Positions 26,205-34,565 of a stretch of DNA of 44,144 nt are shown here, piece after piece (within the stretch, counting starts at the first letter, position 1; every line of letters starts with the position of its first letter). This DNA comes from Prevotella sp. (GTDB taxonomy: Bacteria > Bacteroidota > Bacteroidia > Bacteroidales > Bacteroidaceae). The DNA is taken from positions 1-44,144 of the forward strand of contig JAIKZG010000023.1 in the NCBI GenBank assembly GCA_024682415.1, written 5' to 3'. The translations under genes were made by a program, and so were the position numbers. Under the pieces are notes generated by a model, which saw only the letters and a program-made list of their open reading frames with translations, searched no databases and had not been told where the DNA came from.

Positions 26205-26500
26205 CATTTGTTTCGCTTTGGCCCGAAAACAACGTTTCACGCCTTGTTTTCACATCGCCAAATTGCCTCAGAATGTTTTCTTACGCGTTTTGGAATATCC
26301 CAAAATATCCGTGAACGATTTCACAGTAATTTTGGAGCTCTCCAAACTGCTTCTGCACGTTTTCTCACACATTTCGGAGTACTCCGAAATAGTTCTGAAA
26401 AGTTTCACAGTTATTTTTCTTTTCTCCAAAATCACTCTGAAAGGTTTCTCATGCTTTTCGGAGTACTCCAAAATAAGATTGCTCATCTGCGAAAGCGTAA
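26205..26500 (+). repeat. Array B: tandem repeat, 42-bp period, palindromic cores
   Basis: About seven units. Cores are centred at 26296.5 (TTTTGG/CCAAAA), 26338.5 (TTTGGAG-CT-CTCCAAA), 26380.5 (TTTCGGAGTACTCCGAAA, a perfect 18-bp palindrome), a decayed unit near 26422, and 26463.5 (GGAGTACTCC). The spacing is 42, 42 and about 41.5 bp. Core sequence varies with compensating changes. Several frames on both strands stay open through the array, because a repeat of 3n length without stops stays open; the apparent frames start with GTG or lack known similarity, so I treat it as non-coding. Confidence 0.8.
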
Positions 26501-26544
26501 ACGCTTCCGAAGATAGGGATTTACGCGCTTAAATTTCATAAATT

Positions 26545-26860
26545 GAGATATAAGATAAGGGAAAAAGCGCAGCGATGTAGGAAAAGCCTTTGAGAGATAG
26601 CGATAAAATTGTTACGATGAAGGAAAAAACCTTGATGGATAGCTAAAAAAGTGCTGCGAACCCCCTTTTTACCTTCTAACATACCCTTTGAACGCCTGCG
26701 AACTGAAATTGCAATGCGCAGATAGCTTCCGCAACAAGATTTTCCTATTTTCAAAAAAGTTTTATCACATTGCTGCGCAGAAATTCCATTTCTAATTTCG
26801 TTTTAGTCGTATTGCTGCGAGGAAATGCTGTTTTTAACTATCATTTAGCCGTTTCGACAT
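26545..26860 (+). repeat. Array C: tandem repeat, 42-bp period
   Basis: A second array with a different sequence directly follows array B. The marker CGAtg/CGAa/CGCag, often preceded by GCTG, begins units at 26573, 26615, 26657, 26699, 26776 and 26818. All intervals are 42 bp except one of 77 bp. Units contain AAGG-aaaaaa-CCTT-type inverted repeats. The rest of this 1.4-kb gene-poor gap holds no recognisable gene apart from a short coding-like stretch near 27000. Confidence 0.7.
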
Positions 26861-26911
26861 ATTTAAATATGAATTTAGAAATTGTTTTAATCATATTATT
26901 GTGAAGCAAAT

Positions 26912-26945
26912 GGCTTCCCATCATTTTTTCTTCTTTTTTGCTTGC
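26912..26945 (+). repeat. T-rich element shared with 43580-43614 (copy 1)
   Basis: A 23-bp block (26923-26945), pyrimidine-rich and ending TTTTTTGCTTGC, is identical to 43592-43614; the preceding GG(A)CTTCCC is also shared. Each copy lies just after a tandem array and before a TAnnTTTG promoter. Confidence 0.65.
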
Positions 26946-26970
26946 CTCGTGAGAGTGAGTGCATCGCTTT

Positions 26971-27000
26971 TTTGATAAATATCTGTGTAGCCTATCTTTG
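26971..27000 (+). promoter_or_regulatory. Promoter-like sequence downstream of array C
   Basis: TTTG (26971-26974) and TATCTTTG (26993-27000), spacing 18 bp. No intact gene begins soon after it. Confidence 0.4.
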
Positions 27001-27134
27001 TTTCTGTTGAATTTGGAGGATATCAAGAAGCTTATGCGGCTATAAAGAAGCCTGCCACAGGATTATATTATCAAAGTCCGCTATATGTTTATGATTATCT
27101 TGATAAGGAGATAACATTGGGCAGAATGGAATAA
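26991..27134 (+). pseudogene. Possible gene remnant, 47 open codons without a start
   Basis: Between a TAG just before 26991 and TAA at 27132-27134 the frame reads with protein-like composition, including EFGGYQEAYAAIKKPATG and YYQSPLYVYDYLDKEITL. No in-frame ATG exists and I do not recognise the family. It may be the 3' end of a lost gene, or chance. Confidence 0.2.
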
Positions 27135-27175
27135 GAATTTTAGGGAATTCCCTACCATGAAATAGGAATAAAAGA

Positions 27176-27207
27176 TTTGGAGGAAACGGCTGATTTTCAT
27201 ATTTTTG
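27176..27207 (+). promoter_or_regulatory. Promoter of the glycine-zipper lipoprotein gene
   Basis: TTTG (27176-27179) and TATTTTTG (27200-27207) are separated by 20 bp, 21 bp upstream of the start codon. Confidence 0.65.
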
Positions 27208-27228
27208 CATTGACAATCAAAATATGAA

Positions 27229-28074
27229 ATGATTATGAAAAAGACTGTCATATTCGCATTATGCGCCACAATAATGGCAAGCAGCTGTGGCACTTACACG
27301 GGAAGCGGAGCCTACACGGGAGCTACGCTCGGAACAATACTCGGAAGCGCAATCGGAGGAATAAGCAATGGTCCGCGCGGTTCTGACATCGGCACGATAG
27401 TAGGAATGGCGGGCGGAGCTGTGATAGGTGGCGCTATAGGCAGCGCTGCCGACAAGAAAAGGCAAGGAGCGTATGGAGGCGATGACGATATGTATGCCGC
27501 AAGAAGCCGTCGCAGCAACCAACAGCGAGAGCCAAGGGAATACAGAGAGCCTACCGACAATGGCGGCAACGACCTCAGCGGATATAACCCCGACAACAAT
27601 GCCGACGACAGGATTTACGACTTCCAAGGCGAGGACTACACCGACAACTACAGCGCGCAGAAGCCTACGATGAAAGGCATGCCGGAAAGCAAGATAGAAA
27701 AGGTGGACGACATAGGCTATTCACCGCTCATTGAGATAAAGAACGCAAGATTTGTAGACGCGAATAAAAATGGAGCAATCAACAGAAACGAGATATGCAA
27801 AGTGATATTCGAGGTGTATAACAGAAGCAGCATGCCACTATATGATGTTGTGCCTGCGGTAATCGACGCGAGCAACACCAATCACCTTTTTATTTCGCAA
27901 AGCATTCATATAGAGAAGCTTATGCCTGGCAGAGGAATAAGATACACTGCCATAGTGAAAGCCGACAACAGGCTTAAGAACGGAACGGCAAAGATACAGG
28001 CTTCGGTGATACAGGGCGGAACGGCAATATCAAAGGTGGCGGAATTCAACATCCCGACGAGCAAAGAAAAATAG
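27229..28074 (+). CDS. Glycine-zipper lipoprotein
   Basis: A 281-residue predicted lipoprotein. Either ATG 27229 or ATG 27235 may be used; both leave the signal MKKTVIFALCATIMASSC with a lipobox cysteine. Residues about 24-75 form a glycine-zipper segment (GATLGTILGSAIGG, GTIVGMAGGAVIGGAIGSAA) able to insert in or span a membrane. A charged, disordered Arg/Asn/Asp-rich stretch follows (about 80-150). The C-terminal part (about 165-281) is strand-rich with a DANKNGAINRNEICKV segment resembling an EF-hand-like or dockerin-like acidic loop, then an Ig-like fold. Probably an outer-membrane or envelope protein; the exact role is unknown. Confidence 0.8.
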   Translation: MIMKKTVIFALCATIMASSCGTYTGSGAYTGATLGTILGSAIGGISNGPRGSDIGTIVGMAGGAVIGGAIGSAADKKRQGAYGGDDDMYAARSRRSNQQREPREYREPTDNGGNDLSGYNPDNNADDRIYDFQGEDYTDNYSAQKPTMKGMPESKIEKVDDIGYSPLIEIKNARFVDANKNGAINRNEICKVIFEVYNRSSMPLYDVVPAVIDASNTNHLFISQSIHIEKLMPGRGIRYTAIVKADNRLKNGTAKIQASVIQGGTAISKVAEFNIPTSKEK

Positions 28075-28139
28075 CATTCATTTCATGTATTTAACGAATT
28101 AAAATCAGGGCAACATGGCGTAATGTGGGGATAAATAGC

Positions 28140-28147
28140 TATTTTTG
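28140..28147 (+). promoter_or_regulatory. Promoter minus-7 box of the dut operon
   Basis: TATTTTTG, 44 bp before the dut start codon, matches TAnnTTTG. The minus-33 region is not clear. Confidence 0.5.
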
Positions 28148-28191
28148 CAATCTAATATTAACAATAAATCAAAACCCTATACACATACGCA

Positions 28192-28635
28192 ATGAGCACA
28201 ATCAAGATAAAAGTAGTAAACAAGGGTCATCAGCCATTGCCTGCCTACGCCACGGAGCAGAGCGCGGGAATGGATCTGCGTGCCAACATAGACGAACCGA
28301 TAACACTCCACCCAATGGAGCGACAGCTTATCCCGACAGGTCTGCACATAGCGCTGCCGGCAGGATTTGAAGCGCAGATACGCCCTCGCAGCGGACTGGC
28401 GCTGAAGCACGGAATAACAGTGCTCAACACTCCGGGCACGGTGGACGCCGACTACAGAGGTGAGGTGAAAGTGTTGCTTATCAACTTCTCTGACCAAGAT
28501 TTCATAATCAACGACGGAGAACGCATAGCGCAGATGATAATAGCACGCCACGAGACGGCGGAATTCGTAGCCGTGGAAGAACTCGACGAGACGGAGCGAG
28601 GCGAAGGAGGCTATGGCCACACAGGAGTGAAATAG
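28192..28635 (+). CDS. dut: Deoxyuridine 5'-triphosphate nucleotidohydrolase (dUTPase)
   Basis: Hydrolyses dUTP to dUMP, keeping uracil out of DNA and supplying dTMP synthesis. The 147 residues carry all five trimeric dUTPase motifs in order: [33 protein letters not shown] and GEGGYGHTG. Cytosolic. It is the first gene of the run dut, TPR protein, DUF4292 lipoprotein, EnvC-like activator, a gene order I associate with Bacteroidales. The next start codon is 10 bp away. Confidence 0.97.
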   Translation: MSTIKIKVVNKGHQPLPAYATEQSAGMDLRANIDEPITLHPMERQLIPTGLHIALPAGFEAQIRPRSGLALKHGITVLNTPGTVDADYRGEVKVLLINFSDQDFIINDGERIAQMIIARHETAEFVAVEELDETERGEGGYGHTGVK

Positions 28636-28645
28636 AAACAAAAGC

Positions 28646-30466
28646 ATGACATTTAAAGACATAAAAAATAAATCATTCATAATGGCTGCGACAATCGTCG
28701 CGGCCACAACTTTTTTGCCATCTATCGCCGATAATTATCAGCAATATCGCAGAAAGCTGCCGATGGCAAAAGACGAAATGAAGCTGAGCGACACCCTCTC
28801 GGAAGCTGACGCAAACAAATATGACAGTAAATTTCTGGAATCAGTGATAATGCAGAATGCCGACAACAACGACTCTGCTATGACATTGCTAAAGGAATGC
28901 CTACAGATGAAGCCCGACGCTGCCGAAGCTCACTACGAAATAGCGGCTCTTTACCAACAGCAGAATAAGGACTCGCTCGCTGCCATCCATTTGGAGAAGG
29001 CTGCGAAGCTGCAACCTGAAAACGACACTTATCAGGAGAGCTTGGCAAGATACTTTTTGAGCGTGAAGAAATATGGCGAGGCGATAAAAGTGTATGAAAA
29101 CTTAGCCGAACGCCAACACGACCGCACGGATATTCTCAATATTCTGCTGCAACTCTATGAGAATGACAAGGAATACAAGAAGATGATTCCCGTTATCAAC
29201 CGCATAGAGCAGATAGAGGGCAGCTCGGAATACATCACTCTCTCAAAGATGAGGGTTTACGACCTGCTCGGCGACAAGAAGGCCGCTTACAGAGCATTGA
29301 AAAATCTAAGCGACGAGCACCCCAACGACGTGAACTACAAAGTGATGCGCGGCAACTGGCTTTTGCAGCACGACAAGAAGAACGAGGCTCTAAAGCTGTT
29401 TCATGAAGCACAGAAGGAAGACCCCGAAAATCTCTACACTCTGAGTTCGCTTGCCGATTACTATATGGAATCAGGCGACACGCTGAATGCCAATATCTTG
29501 ACATTGAAAATGCTCGTGAGCAAGAACACTCCTTCAAAGACGAAGATTTCGTTGCTTCAGAATGTGATAAAAGATAATGAGCAGTATCACGGTGGCGACA
29601 GCACAAAGGTGTTGGCTACATTCGACAAAATTATAGAAGCCAACCCTAAGGACGCTGACATAATGCAGCTAAAAGCCGCTTACATGGAGCTGAAAAAAAT
29701 GCCTGCCGACACAATAGACGTAGTTTTGCGTCAGGCACTGCGCATTGCCCCCGACGCTGTTTCGGCACGTCTTCACATAATAGAAACTCTGTGGAGCAAG
29801 CAGAAATGGGACGAGATAATAGCCTTGTGCAAGCCAGGCGTGCAATACAATCCAGAGGAAATGGTATTCTACTATTTCATGGGACTTTCTCATTATCAGA
29901 AGCAGGAAAACGACCTCGCCCTTGATGCTTTCCGTCGTGGCGTGGGCGAGATAAATGCCGAAAGCAATCCCGATTTCGTAAGCGATTTCTACGCCATAAT
30001 GGGCGACATATTGCATCAGAAAGGACAGAGTCAGGAGGCTTTCGCCGCTTACGACAGTTGCCTGCAATGGAAAGCCGACAACATAGGCTGCCTTAACAAC
30101 TACGCTTATTATCTGAGCGAGAGAGACGAAAACTTGGAAAAGGCAGAGCAGATGAGCTATAAGACCATAAAGGCAGAGCCGAAAAACAGCACTTATCTCG
30201 ACACCTACGCATGGATTCTCTATATGCAGAAGAGATATGCCGACGCGCAGATTTACGCTGATCAGGCTGTAGCGTGCGACACCGATTCCGTGCAGAGCGC
30301 AGTGATATTGGAGCACACGGGCGACATTCACAATATGACGGGCGACAGGAAAGGCGCTGTGGAATATTGGCAGAAAGCCATTAAAGCAGGCGGCGACAAG
30401 GCTGCGATAAGCAGAAAAATAAACCCAGCCGCTACACAAGACAAAAAGAAGAAACTGAAGAAATAA
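28646..30466 (+). CDS. Tetratricopeptide-repeat protein
   Basis: A 606-residue TPR protein, probably a scaffold in envelope assembly. A weak hydrophobic N-terminus (IMAATIVAATTFLPSIAD) may be a signal peptide or anchor. At least ten helical-repeat pairs follow, such as AAEAHYEIAALYQQQNKDSLAAIHLEKA-type units (28 residues in the gene; only the pattern is given), KKYGEAIKVYENLAERQ, and NEALKLFHEAQKEDPENL. The C-terminal part (PKNSTYLDTYAWILYMQKRY, GDRKGAVEYWQKAIKAGG) matches TPRs common in the Bacteroidetes version. The stop overlaps the next start (TAATG), implying coupling. Confidence 0.9.
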   Translation: MTFKDIKNKSFIMAATIVAATTFLPSIADNYQQYRRKLPMAKDEMKLSDTLSEADANKYDSKFLESVIMQNADNNDSAMTLLKECLQMKPDAAEAHYEIAALYQQQNKDSLAAIHLEKAAKLQPENDTYQESLARYFLSVKKYGEAIKVYENLAERQHDRTDILNILLQLYENDKEYKKMIPVINRIEQIEGSSEYITLSKMRVYDLLGDKKAAYRALKNLSDEHPNDVNYKVMRGNWLLQHDKKNEALKLFHEAQKEDPENLYTLSSLADYYMESGDTLNANILTLKMLVSKNTPSKTKISLLQNVIKDNEQYHGGDSTKVLATFDKIIEANPKDADIMQLKAAYMELKKMPADTIDVVLRQALRIAPDAVSARLHIIETLWSKQKWDEIIALCKPGVQYNPEEMVFYYFMGLSHYQKQENDLALDAFRRGVGEINAESNPDFVSDFYAIMGDILHQKGQSQEAFAAYDSCLQWKADNIGCLNNYAYYLSERDENLEKAEQMSYKTIKAEPKNSTYLDTYAWILYMQKRYADAQIYADQAVACDTDSVQSAVILEHTGDIHNMTGDRKGAVEYWQKAIKAGGDKAAISRKINPAATQDKKKKLKK

Positions 30467-31368
30467 TGATTATGAAAATTAGATTAAGCTCTATTATATT
30501 GTTTGCTACAGCAGCAACGCTTCTTGCTGGCTGCGCTTCTTCAAGAAAATTGGAGATGCGCAAGGCTGTAAATACAGCAACCGAAAAGCAGACAGAAACT
30601 ACAACGGCTGCGGTGAAGACATTATCTTACGTTCAGAAAGTAAGCGACAATGCCGTTTACGCACAAAACATCACAGGCAGCATTTCACTTAGAATAAAGG
30701 CTGGCGACAAGAATATCTCCGTGCCAGGCTCTATCCACATGCGCAGAGACAGAGTTATCCGCCTACAAGCCTTCATTCCATTATTGGGAAGCGAAGTGGG
30801 GCGCATTGAGTTTACGCCTGAATATGTGCTCGTAATCGACCGTCTGCACAAGCAATATTATAAGGAAGACTACAGCCGACTTGATTTCCTACGCGACAAC
30901 GGACTCAACTTCTACAGCCTGCAACAGTTGTTTTGGAATCAGCTGCTCGTGCCGGGCAAATCGAAAATCAGCAACAATGATTTGAAGAAGTTTGCGGTAG
31001 ACCTCAGCTCTGCCGTTTCAGTGCCATTGACGCTCACCGAGGGCAACATGACTTACCAATGGACTACAAACGGACAGAGCGGACAGATAATGGCAGCAAA
31101 GGTGACTTACAAGAGTAAGGCTCACGGTACGTCGTCGCTCAACTGGACTTACGAGGATTTCAAAAATGTGGGCGTGAAGAAATTCCCTGCTCATCAGACT
31201 TTCTCTTTCACGACCAACGCGACAGGCAAGAAGCAGGACGCGACACTTGAATTTGAGATAGACAAGATTTCCACCAACAGCAACTGGGAAGACCGCACAA
31301 CCGTTTCACCTAAATATAAAAAGGTGGCAACGGAAAGCATTCTCGACAAACTGATAATGGCGCAATAA
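30466..31368 (+). CDS. DUF4292 lipoprotein (LolB/LppX-like fold)
   Basis: A 300-residue lipoprotein with a signal ending LLAGC (lipobox). ATG 30466 and ATG 30472 are both possible; 30466 overlaps the previous stop by one base. The strand-rich body, with AQNITGSISLRIKAGDKNISVPGS and QAFIPLLGSEVGRIEFTPEYVLVIDR, is characteristic of DUF4292, a family of LolB/LppX-like half-barrels that may carry lipid or lipoprotein cargo. It is between a TPR protein and an EnvC-like activator, consistent with an envelope role. No direct function is known to me. Confidence 0.88.
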   Translation: MIMKIRLSSIILFATAATLLAGCASSRKLEMRKAVNTATEKQTETTTAAVKTLSYVQKVSDNAVYAQNITGSISLRIKAGDKNISVPGSIHMRRDRVIRLQAFIPLLGSEVGRIEFTPEYVLVIDRLHKQYYKEDYSRLDFLRDNGLNFYSLQQLFWNQLLVPGKSKISNNDLKKFAVDLSSAVSVPLTLTEGNMTYQWTTNGQSGQIMAAKVTYKSKAHGTSSLNWTYEDFKNVGVKKFPAHQTFSFTTNATGKKQDATLEFEIDKISTNSNWEDRTTVSPKYKKVATESILDKLIMAQ

Positions 31369-31423
31369 GAATATAGATATTGCGCATTGTGATTTTCAAT
31401 ATCATAAGACACAAGACGAATAA

Positions 31424-33145
31424 ATGAGACGCATAATCTTCATATTACTGGCATTGGCAAGTGCCTTCTCTCCTATCGGCGCGCAGAAAAACTCTACGCA
31501 TAACAAGGCGAAGAAGGTAGCCTCAACAACGTCGGTACAAAAGAAAAAGACCACAACAAGAAACACCTCATCAGCAGCCAAAGGCAATTCGGCCAAGACA
31601 AGCACGAAGCAGAAAACTAACTTGGCGAAATACACAAACAAGTCGATACGCGGTTTGCAGAATGAGCGCAAGAAATTGCAAAGCGACATTCGCAAGCACG
31701 AGAAAGCATTGAGCCAAAACAAAGCCGACGTGAAAAAGCGTCTCAACGACCTCGTCGCCCTCAACGGACAGATTGTAGACCGCCAGAAACATATTGAAAA
31801 CATAGAAAACGACATTCACCACATCAACGGCAACATCGACATTCTGAAAAGCCAGCTTGCCACTCTGCAGGAACAGCTCAACGAACGCAAGAGGAAATAC
31901 ATAAAGTCGATGCGCTATCTGCAAAACCATTCTTCCACACAGGATAAAATCATGTTTATCTTCAGCGCGAAGAACTTTGCCCAGATGTATCGTCGTTTTC
32001 GTTTCGTAAGAGAATATGCCGACTATCAGCACGCACAGGGCAACGCTCTGAAAGCGAAGCAGGAGCAAGTAAACTCTAAGCATGAGCAGCTGCAAGGCGT
32101 GAAACAGCAGAAGAGCGACCTGCTATGGAAAGGACAGCAGGAACGCAATGCCCTGCAAAGCCAGCAGGAGGAACAGAAGAAGATGGTGGCATCTCTACAA
32201 AATCAGCAGCGCACCATTCAGGGCATTATCGATGAGCAACGCAAGAAAGACGCTGCCCTCAACGCCAAAATCGACATGCTCATAGAGCGTGAGGTGGCAA
32301 AGGCTCGTGCGCGTGCCAAAGCGGAAGCGAAACGAAAGGCTCAGGCAGCTGCAGAAGCTGCTAAGCGCAGAGCAGAAGAGATAGCACGCAAGAAAGCTGC
32401 CGCAGAAGCTGCTGCAAGAGAAAACGCACGAAGAATAGCGGAAGCCAAAGCTCGTGAAGCCAAAGCAAGAGAGGAAGCACGCAAGGCTGCGGAAGCTGCG
32501 AGAAAAGCCGAAGCAGAACGCAAGGCTGCCAATGAAGCTGTAGCCCAAAAGCGTGCAGCTGAAGCACAGGCAAGAGCGGCAGCTAAGGAAGCGGCAGCTA
32601 AGCAGGCTGCCAACGAGGCACAGGCTGCGCGCGAAGCTGCGGAAAGAAAAGCCAAGGCAGAAGAGGAGCGCAACGAGAAAGCCATCGCCAACGCAAAGAA
32701 GGAATCAGAGACAGCATCACGCCTCAGCACCGTAGACCGCATGCTGAGCGGTGGTTTCGCTGCCAACAAAGGTCGCCTGCCAATGCCAATCACAGGCAGA
32801 TATAAGATCGTGAGCCACTTCGGGCGATATAATGTAGAAGGACTGAAAGGCGTAACCCTCGACAACAAAGGTATCAACATCATGGGTAGCGGTGGCTGTC
32901 AGGCTCGCTCCATCTACGATGGCGAAGTAAGTGCCGTGTTCGGTCTTGGCGGAAGCATGGTAGTGATGGTTCGCCACGGAGAATACATCAGCGTTTATTG
33001 CAATCTCCGTTCCGTGAGCGTACATACAGGGCAGAAGGTACACACCGCGCAGGCTCTCGGCGCTATCGGCAGCAACAACATCCTTCAGTTCCAGCTTCGC
33101 CGTGAGACAGCGAAACTCAACCCCGAAGCTTGGCTTGGAAGATAA
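31424..33145 (+). CDS. EnvC-like murein hydrolase activator (degenerate M23)
   Basis: A 573-residue exported protein with a signal peptide (MRRIIFILLALASAFSPIG, then AQ). Residues about 70-210 form a coiled coil, and residues 280-430 a long Ala/Lys/Glu/Arg-rich helix, apparently made of repeats of KAAAEAAARE type. The C-terminal LytM domain (about 460-573) lacks metal ligands: GINIM replaces the H-x(n)-D motif and LQFQL replaces the HxH motif, as in E. coli EnvC, and the ending ETAKLNPEAWLGR is EnvC-like. It is therefore probably an activator of amidases during cell separation, not a peptidase. It is the last gene of the dut run. Confidence 0.9.
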   Translation: MRRIIFILLALASAFSPIGAQKNSTHNKAKKVASTTSVQKKKTTTRNTSSAAKGNSAKTSTKQKTNLAKYTNKSIRGLQNERKKLQSDIRKHEKALSQNKADVKKRLNDLVALNGQIVDRQKHIENIENDIHHINGNIDILKSQLATLQEQLNERKRKYIKSMRYLQNHSSTQDKIMFIFSAKNFAQMYRRFRFVREYADYQHAQGNALKAKQEQVNSKHEQLQGVKQQKSDLLWKGQQERNALQSQQEEQKKMVASLQNQQRTIQGIIDEQRKKDAALNAKIDMLIEREVAKARARAKAEAKRKAQAAAEAAKRRAEEIARKKAAAEAAARENARRIAEAKAREAKAREEARKAAEAARKAEAERKAANEAVAQKRAAEAQARAAAKEAAAKQAANEAQAAREAAERKAKAEEERNEKAIANAKKESETASRLSTVDRMLSGGFAANKGRLPMPITGRYKIVSHFGRYNVEGLKGVTLDNKGINIMGSGGCQARSIYDGEVSAVFGLGGSMVVMVRHGEYISVYCNLRSVSVHTGQKVHTAQALGAIGSNNILQFQLRRETAKLNPEAWLGR

Positions 33146-33166
33146 CACATTAACTGTTCATATAGC

Positions 33167-33209
33167 AAAAATCCGTTCCTTGTAAAAACATGACAAGGAA
33201 CGGATTTTT
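33167..33209. terminator. Bidirectional terminator between envC-like gene and M20 deacylase
   Basis: AAAAATCCGTTCCTTG and CAAGGAACGGATTTTT form a perfect 16-bp stem, with T tracts on both strands, between the two converging genes. Confidence 0.9.
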
Positions 33210-33333
33210 CTACATATATACGTAGGTGTGATTATCTTATGATAATATATAATTAAGTTCTACATTATAAACTCATGAAAGTTATTTTGCATTGCGATGC
33301 AAAAAAGTAGTTAATTTCTGTAAAGAATAAGCT

Positions 33334-34392
33334 CTATCCAAGCAATTCGCAATATGTGTGGATGGCGTCGGAAATCTCTGAAATGCGGATAAATTCGTTG
33401 GCAGAATGGGAACGGCTGCTTTCACCAGGCCCTAACTTAAAGGAGAGGAACGGCATGAGAGCCTGATCGCTCAATGTGGGCGAGCCGAAAGGAGTTTTGC
33501 CCATGCTGACGCATTTCTTGATTAATGGATGGTCGGGAGAGATGTGCGAACTCTGCAAACGGAATGAATGGGCATGAACCTCACATTTCAACCGCTCGGC
33601 AAGAAACTCATAAATGCTTTCATTGGTGTAATATTCATTGGTGCGCACATCAAGAAGCATCTCGCAACGATCGGGAACTACATTATGCTGCGTGCCGGCA
33701 TTAATCACGGTGACGGTCATCTTAGTAGCGCCGAGCAGAGGGCTTACTTTCTCAAACCGATAGGAACGAATGAAATTCAAATCGTCTAAAGCCTCATAGA
33801 TTGCGTTTACCCCCTCATCGCGCGCGGCATGACCAGAAACGCCATGAGCAATAAGGTCGCACACCATAAGGCCTTTCTCCGCGATGGCAGGCTGCATACC
33901 CGTAGGCTCGCCCACCACGGCAACATCTATCTCTGGCAAATGGGGCAAAGCAAGGGTGAACCCATTCTTGCCAGAAACTTCTTCCTCGCATGAAGCAAGA
34001 AAAACATAGTTACGAGATTTATTTTTCTCAGCAGTAAGAATTCTAAAAGCCTGCAACAAAGAAACCAATCCTCCGCCACAGTCGTTGCTGCCCAAGCCAT
34101 AAAGGATATCTCCCTCAATAGTGGGCGCGAAAGGGTCGCGAGTCCAAGAATCAACAGGCTTTACTGTGTCGATATGGGCATTGAGAAGAATCGTTTCCCT
34201 ACCCTCCTCAAACAGCGGATCTATGGCGAGCACATTGTTGCCTATACGCTCTGGTGAAAAGCCATAATTCCTTACGGCGTTTTCCATTATGTCGGCAGCG
34301 GCAGACTCATTTCTGCTTACGGAAGGAGTCTTGATAAGCGACTGAAGCAACTCCACGGCATCCGTGGTGTATTTGGTAAAATCCATAATCAT
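33334..34392 (-). CDS. M20 metallo-deacylase, ArgE-like
   Basis: Cytosolic zinc enzyme of 352 residues, probably removing an N-acyl group from ornithine in arginine synthesis. Bacteroidetes use N-succinyl intermediates, so N-succinylornithine is a plausible substrate, but specificity cannot be read from sequence. Catalytic motifs are complete: NAHIDTVKP (His and Asp, near 70-80), GSNDCGGG (Asp, near 105), the general base pair CEEEVSGKNG near 138-147, VGEPTGM, and SRSHSANEFI (final His, near 325). ATG 34392 and 34386 are both possible starts. TATCTTCG at 34414-34421 (minus) is a likely promoter box. Confidence 0.85.
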   Translation of the reverse strand: MIMDFTKYTTDAVELLQSLIKTPSVSRNESAAADIMENAVRNYGFSPERIGNNVLAIDPLFEEGRETILLNAHIDTVKPVDSWTRDPFAPTIEGDILYGLGSNDCGGGLVSLLQAFRILTAEKNKSRNYVFLASCEEEVSGKNGFTLALPHLPEIDVAVVGEPTGMQPAIAEKGLMVCDLIAHGVSGHAARDEGVNAIYEALDDLNFIRSYRFEKVSPLLGATKMTVTVINAGTQHNVVPDRCEMLLDVRTNEYYTNESIYEFLAERLKCEVHAHSFRLQSSHISPDHPLIKKCVSMGKTPFGSPTLSDQALMPFLSFKLGPGESSRSHSANEFIRISEISDAIHTYCELLG

Positions 34393-34413
34393 GTCTTTAT
34401 ATTAGTTTTGCTG

Positions 34414-34421
34414 CGAAGATA
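34414..34421 (-). promoter_or_regulatory. Promoter minus-7 box of the ArgE-like gene
   Basis: TATCTTCG on the minus strand is a near-consensus TAnnTTTG element, 21 bp upstream of the start codon. Confidence 0.4.
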
Positions 34422-34565
34422 CACATTTCTGCGCTCTGCGCAAAAAGATAAACAAAAAGAATGGAGCACAGCCATAAAAGCCGAACCCCATTCGTGGTTA
34501 TTAAACAAGATATAAGTCACAAATATTTTAGCTGCGAGAATTATCTCGACGGCATAAAGAAACCT

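Noticed and set aside
26175..26532. Protein-coding genes in array B (frames of about 113 codons)
   Set aside because: Two plus-strand frames and one minus-strand frame stay open at once because the 42-bp repeat lacks stops; one of them would start with GTG, and none has a known domain.
26536..26754. Minus-strand 72-codon frame in array C
   Set aside because: It reads the same 42-bp repeat (FFLHR/LFLHR every 14 codons) and has no other support.
32195..32883. Minus-strand frames opposite the Ala/Lys/Glu-rich helix of the EnvC-like gene
   Set aside because: They are complementary images of biased codons in a clear gene.
31424..33145. Active M23 peptidase
   Set aside because: The metal-binding His-Asp and HxH motifs are absent, so an activator role is more likely.
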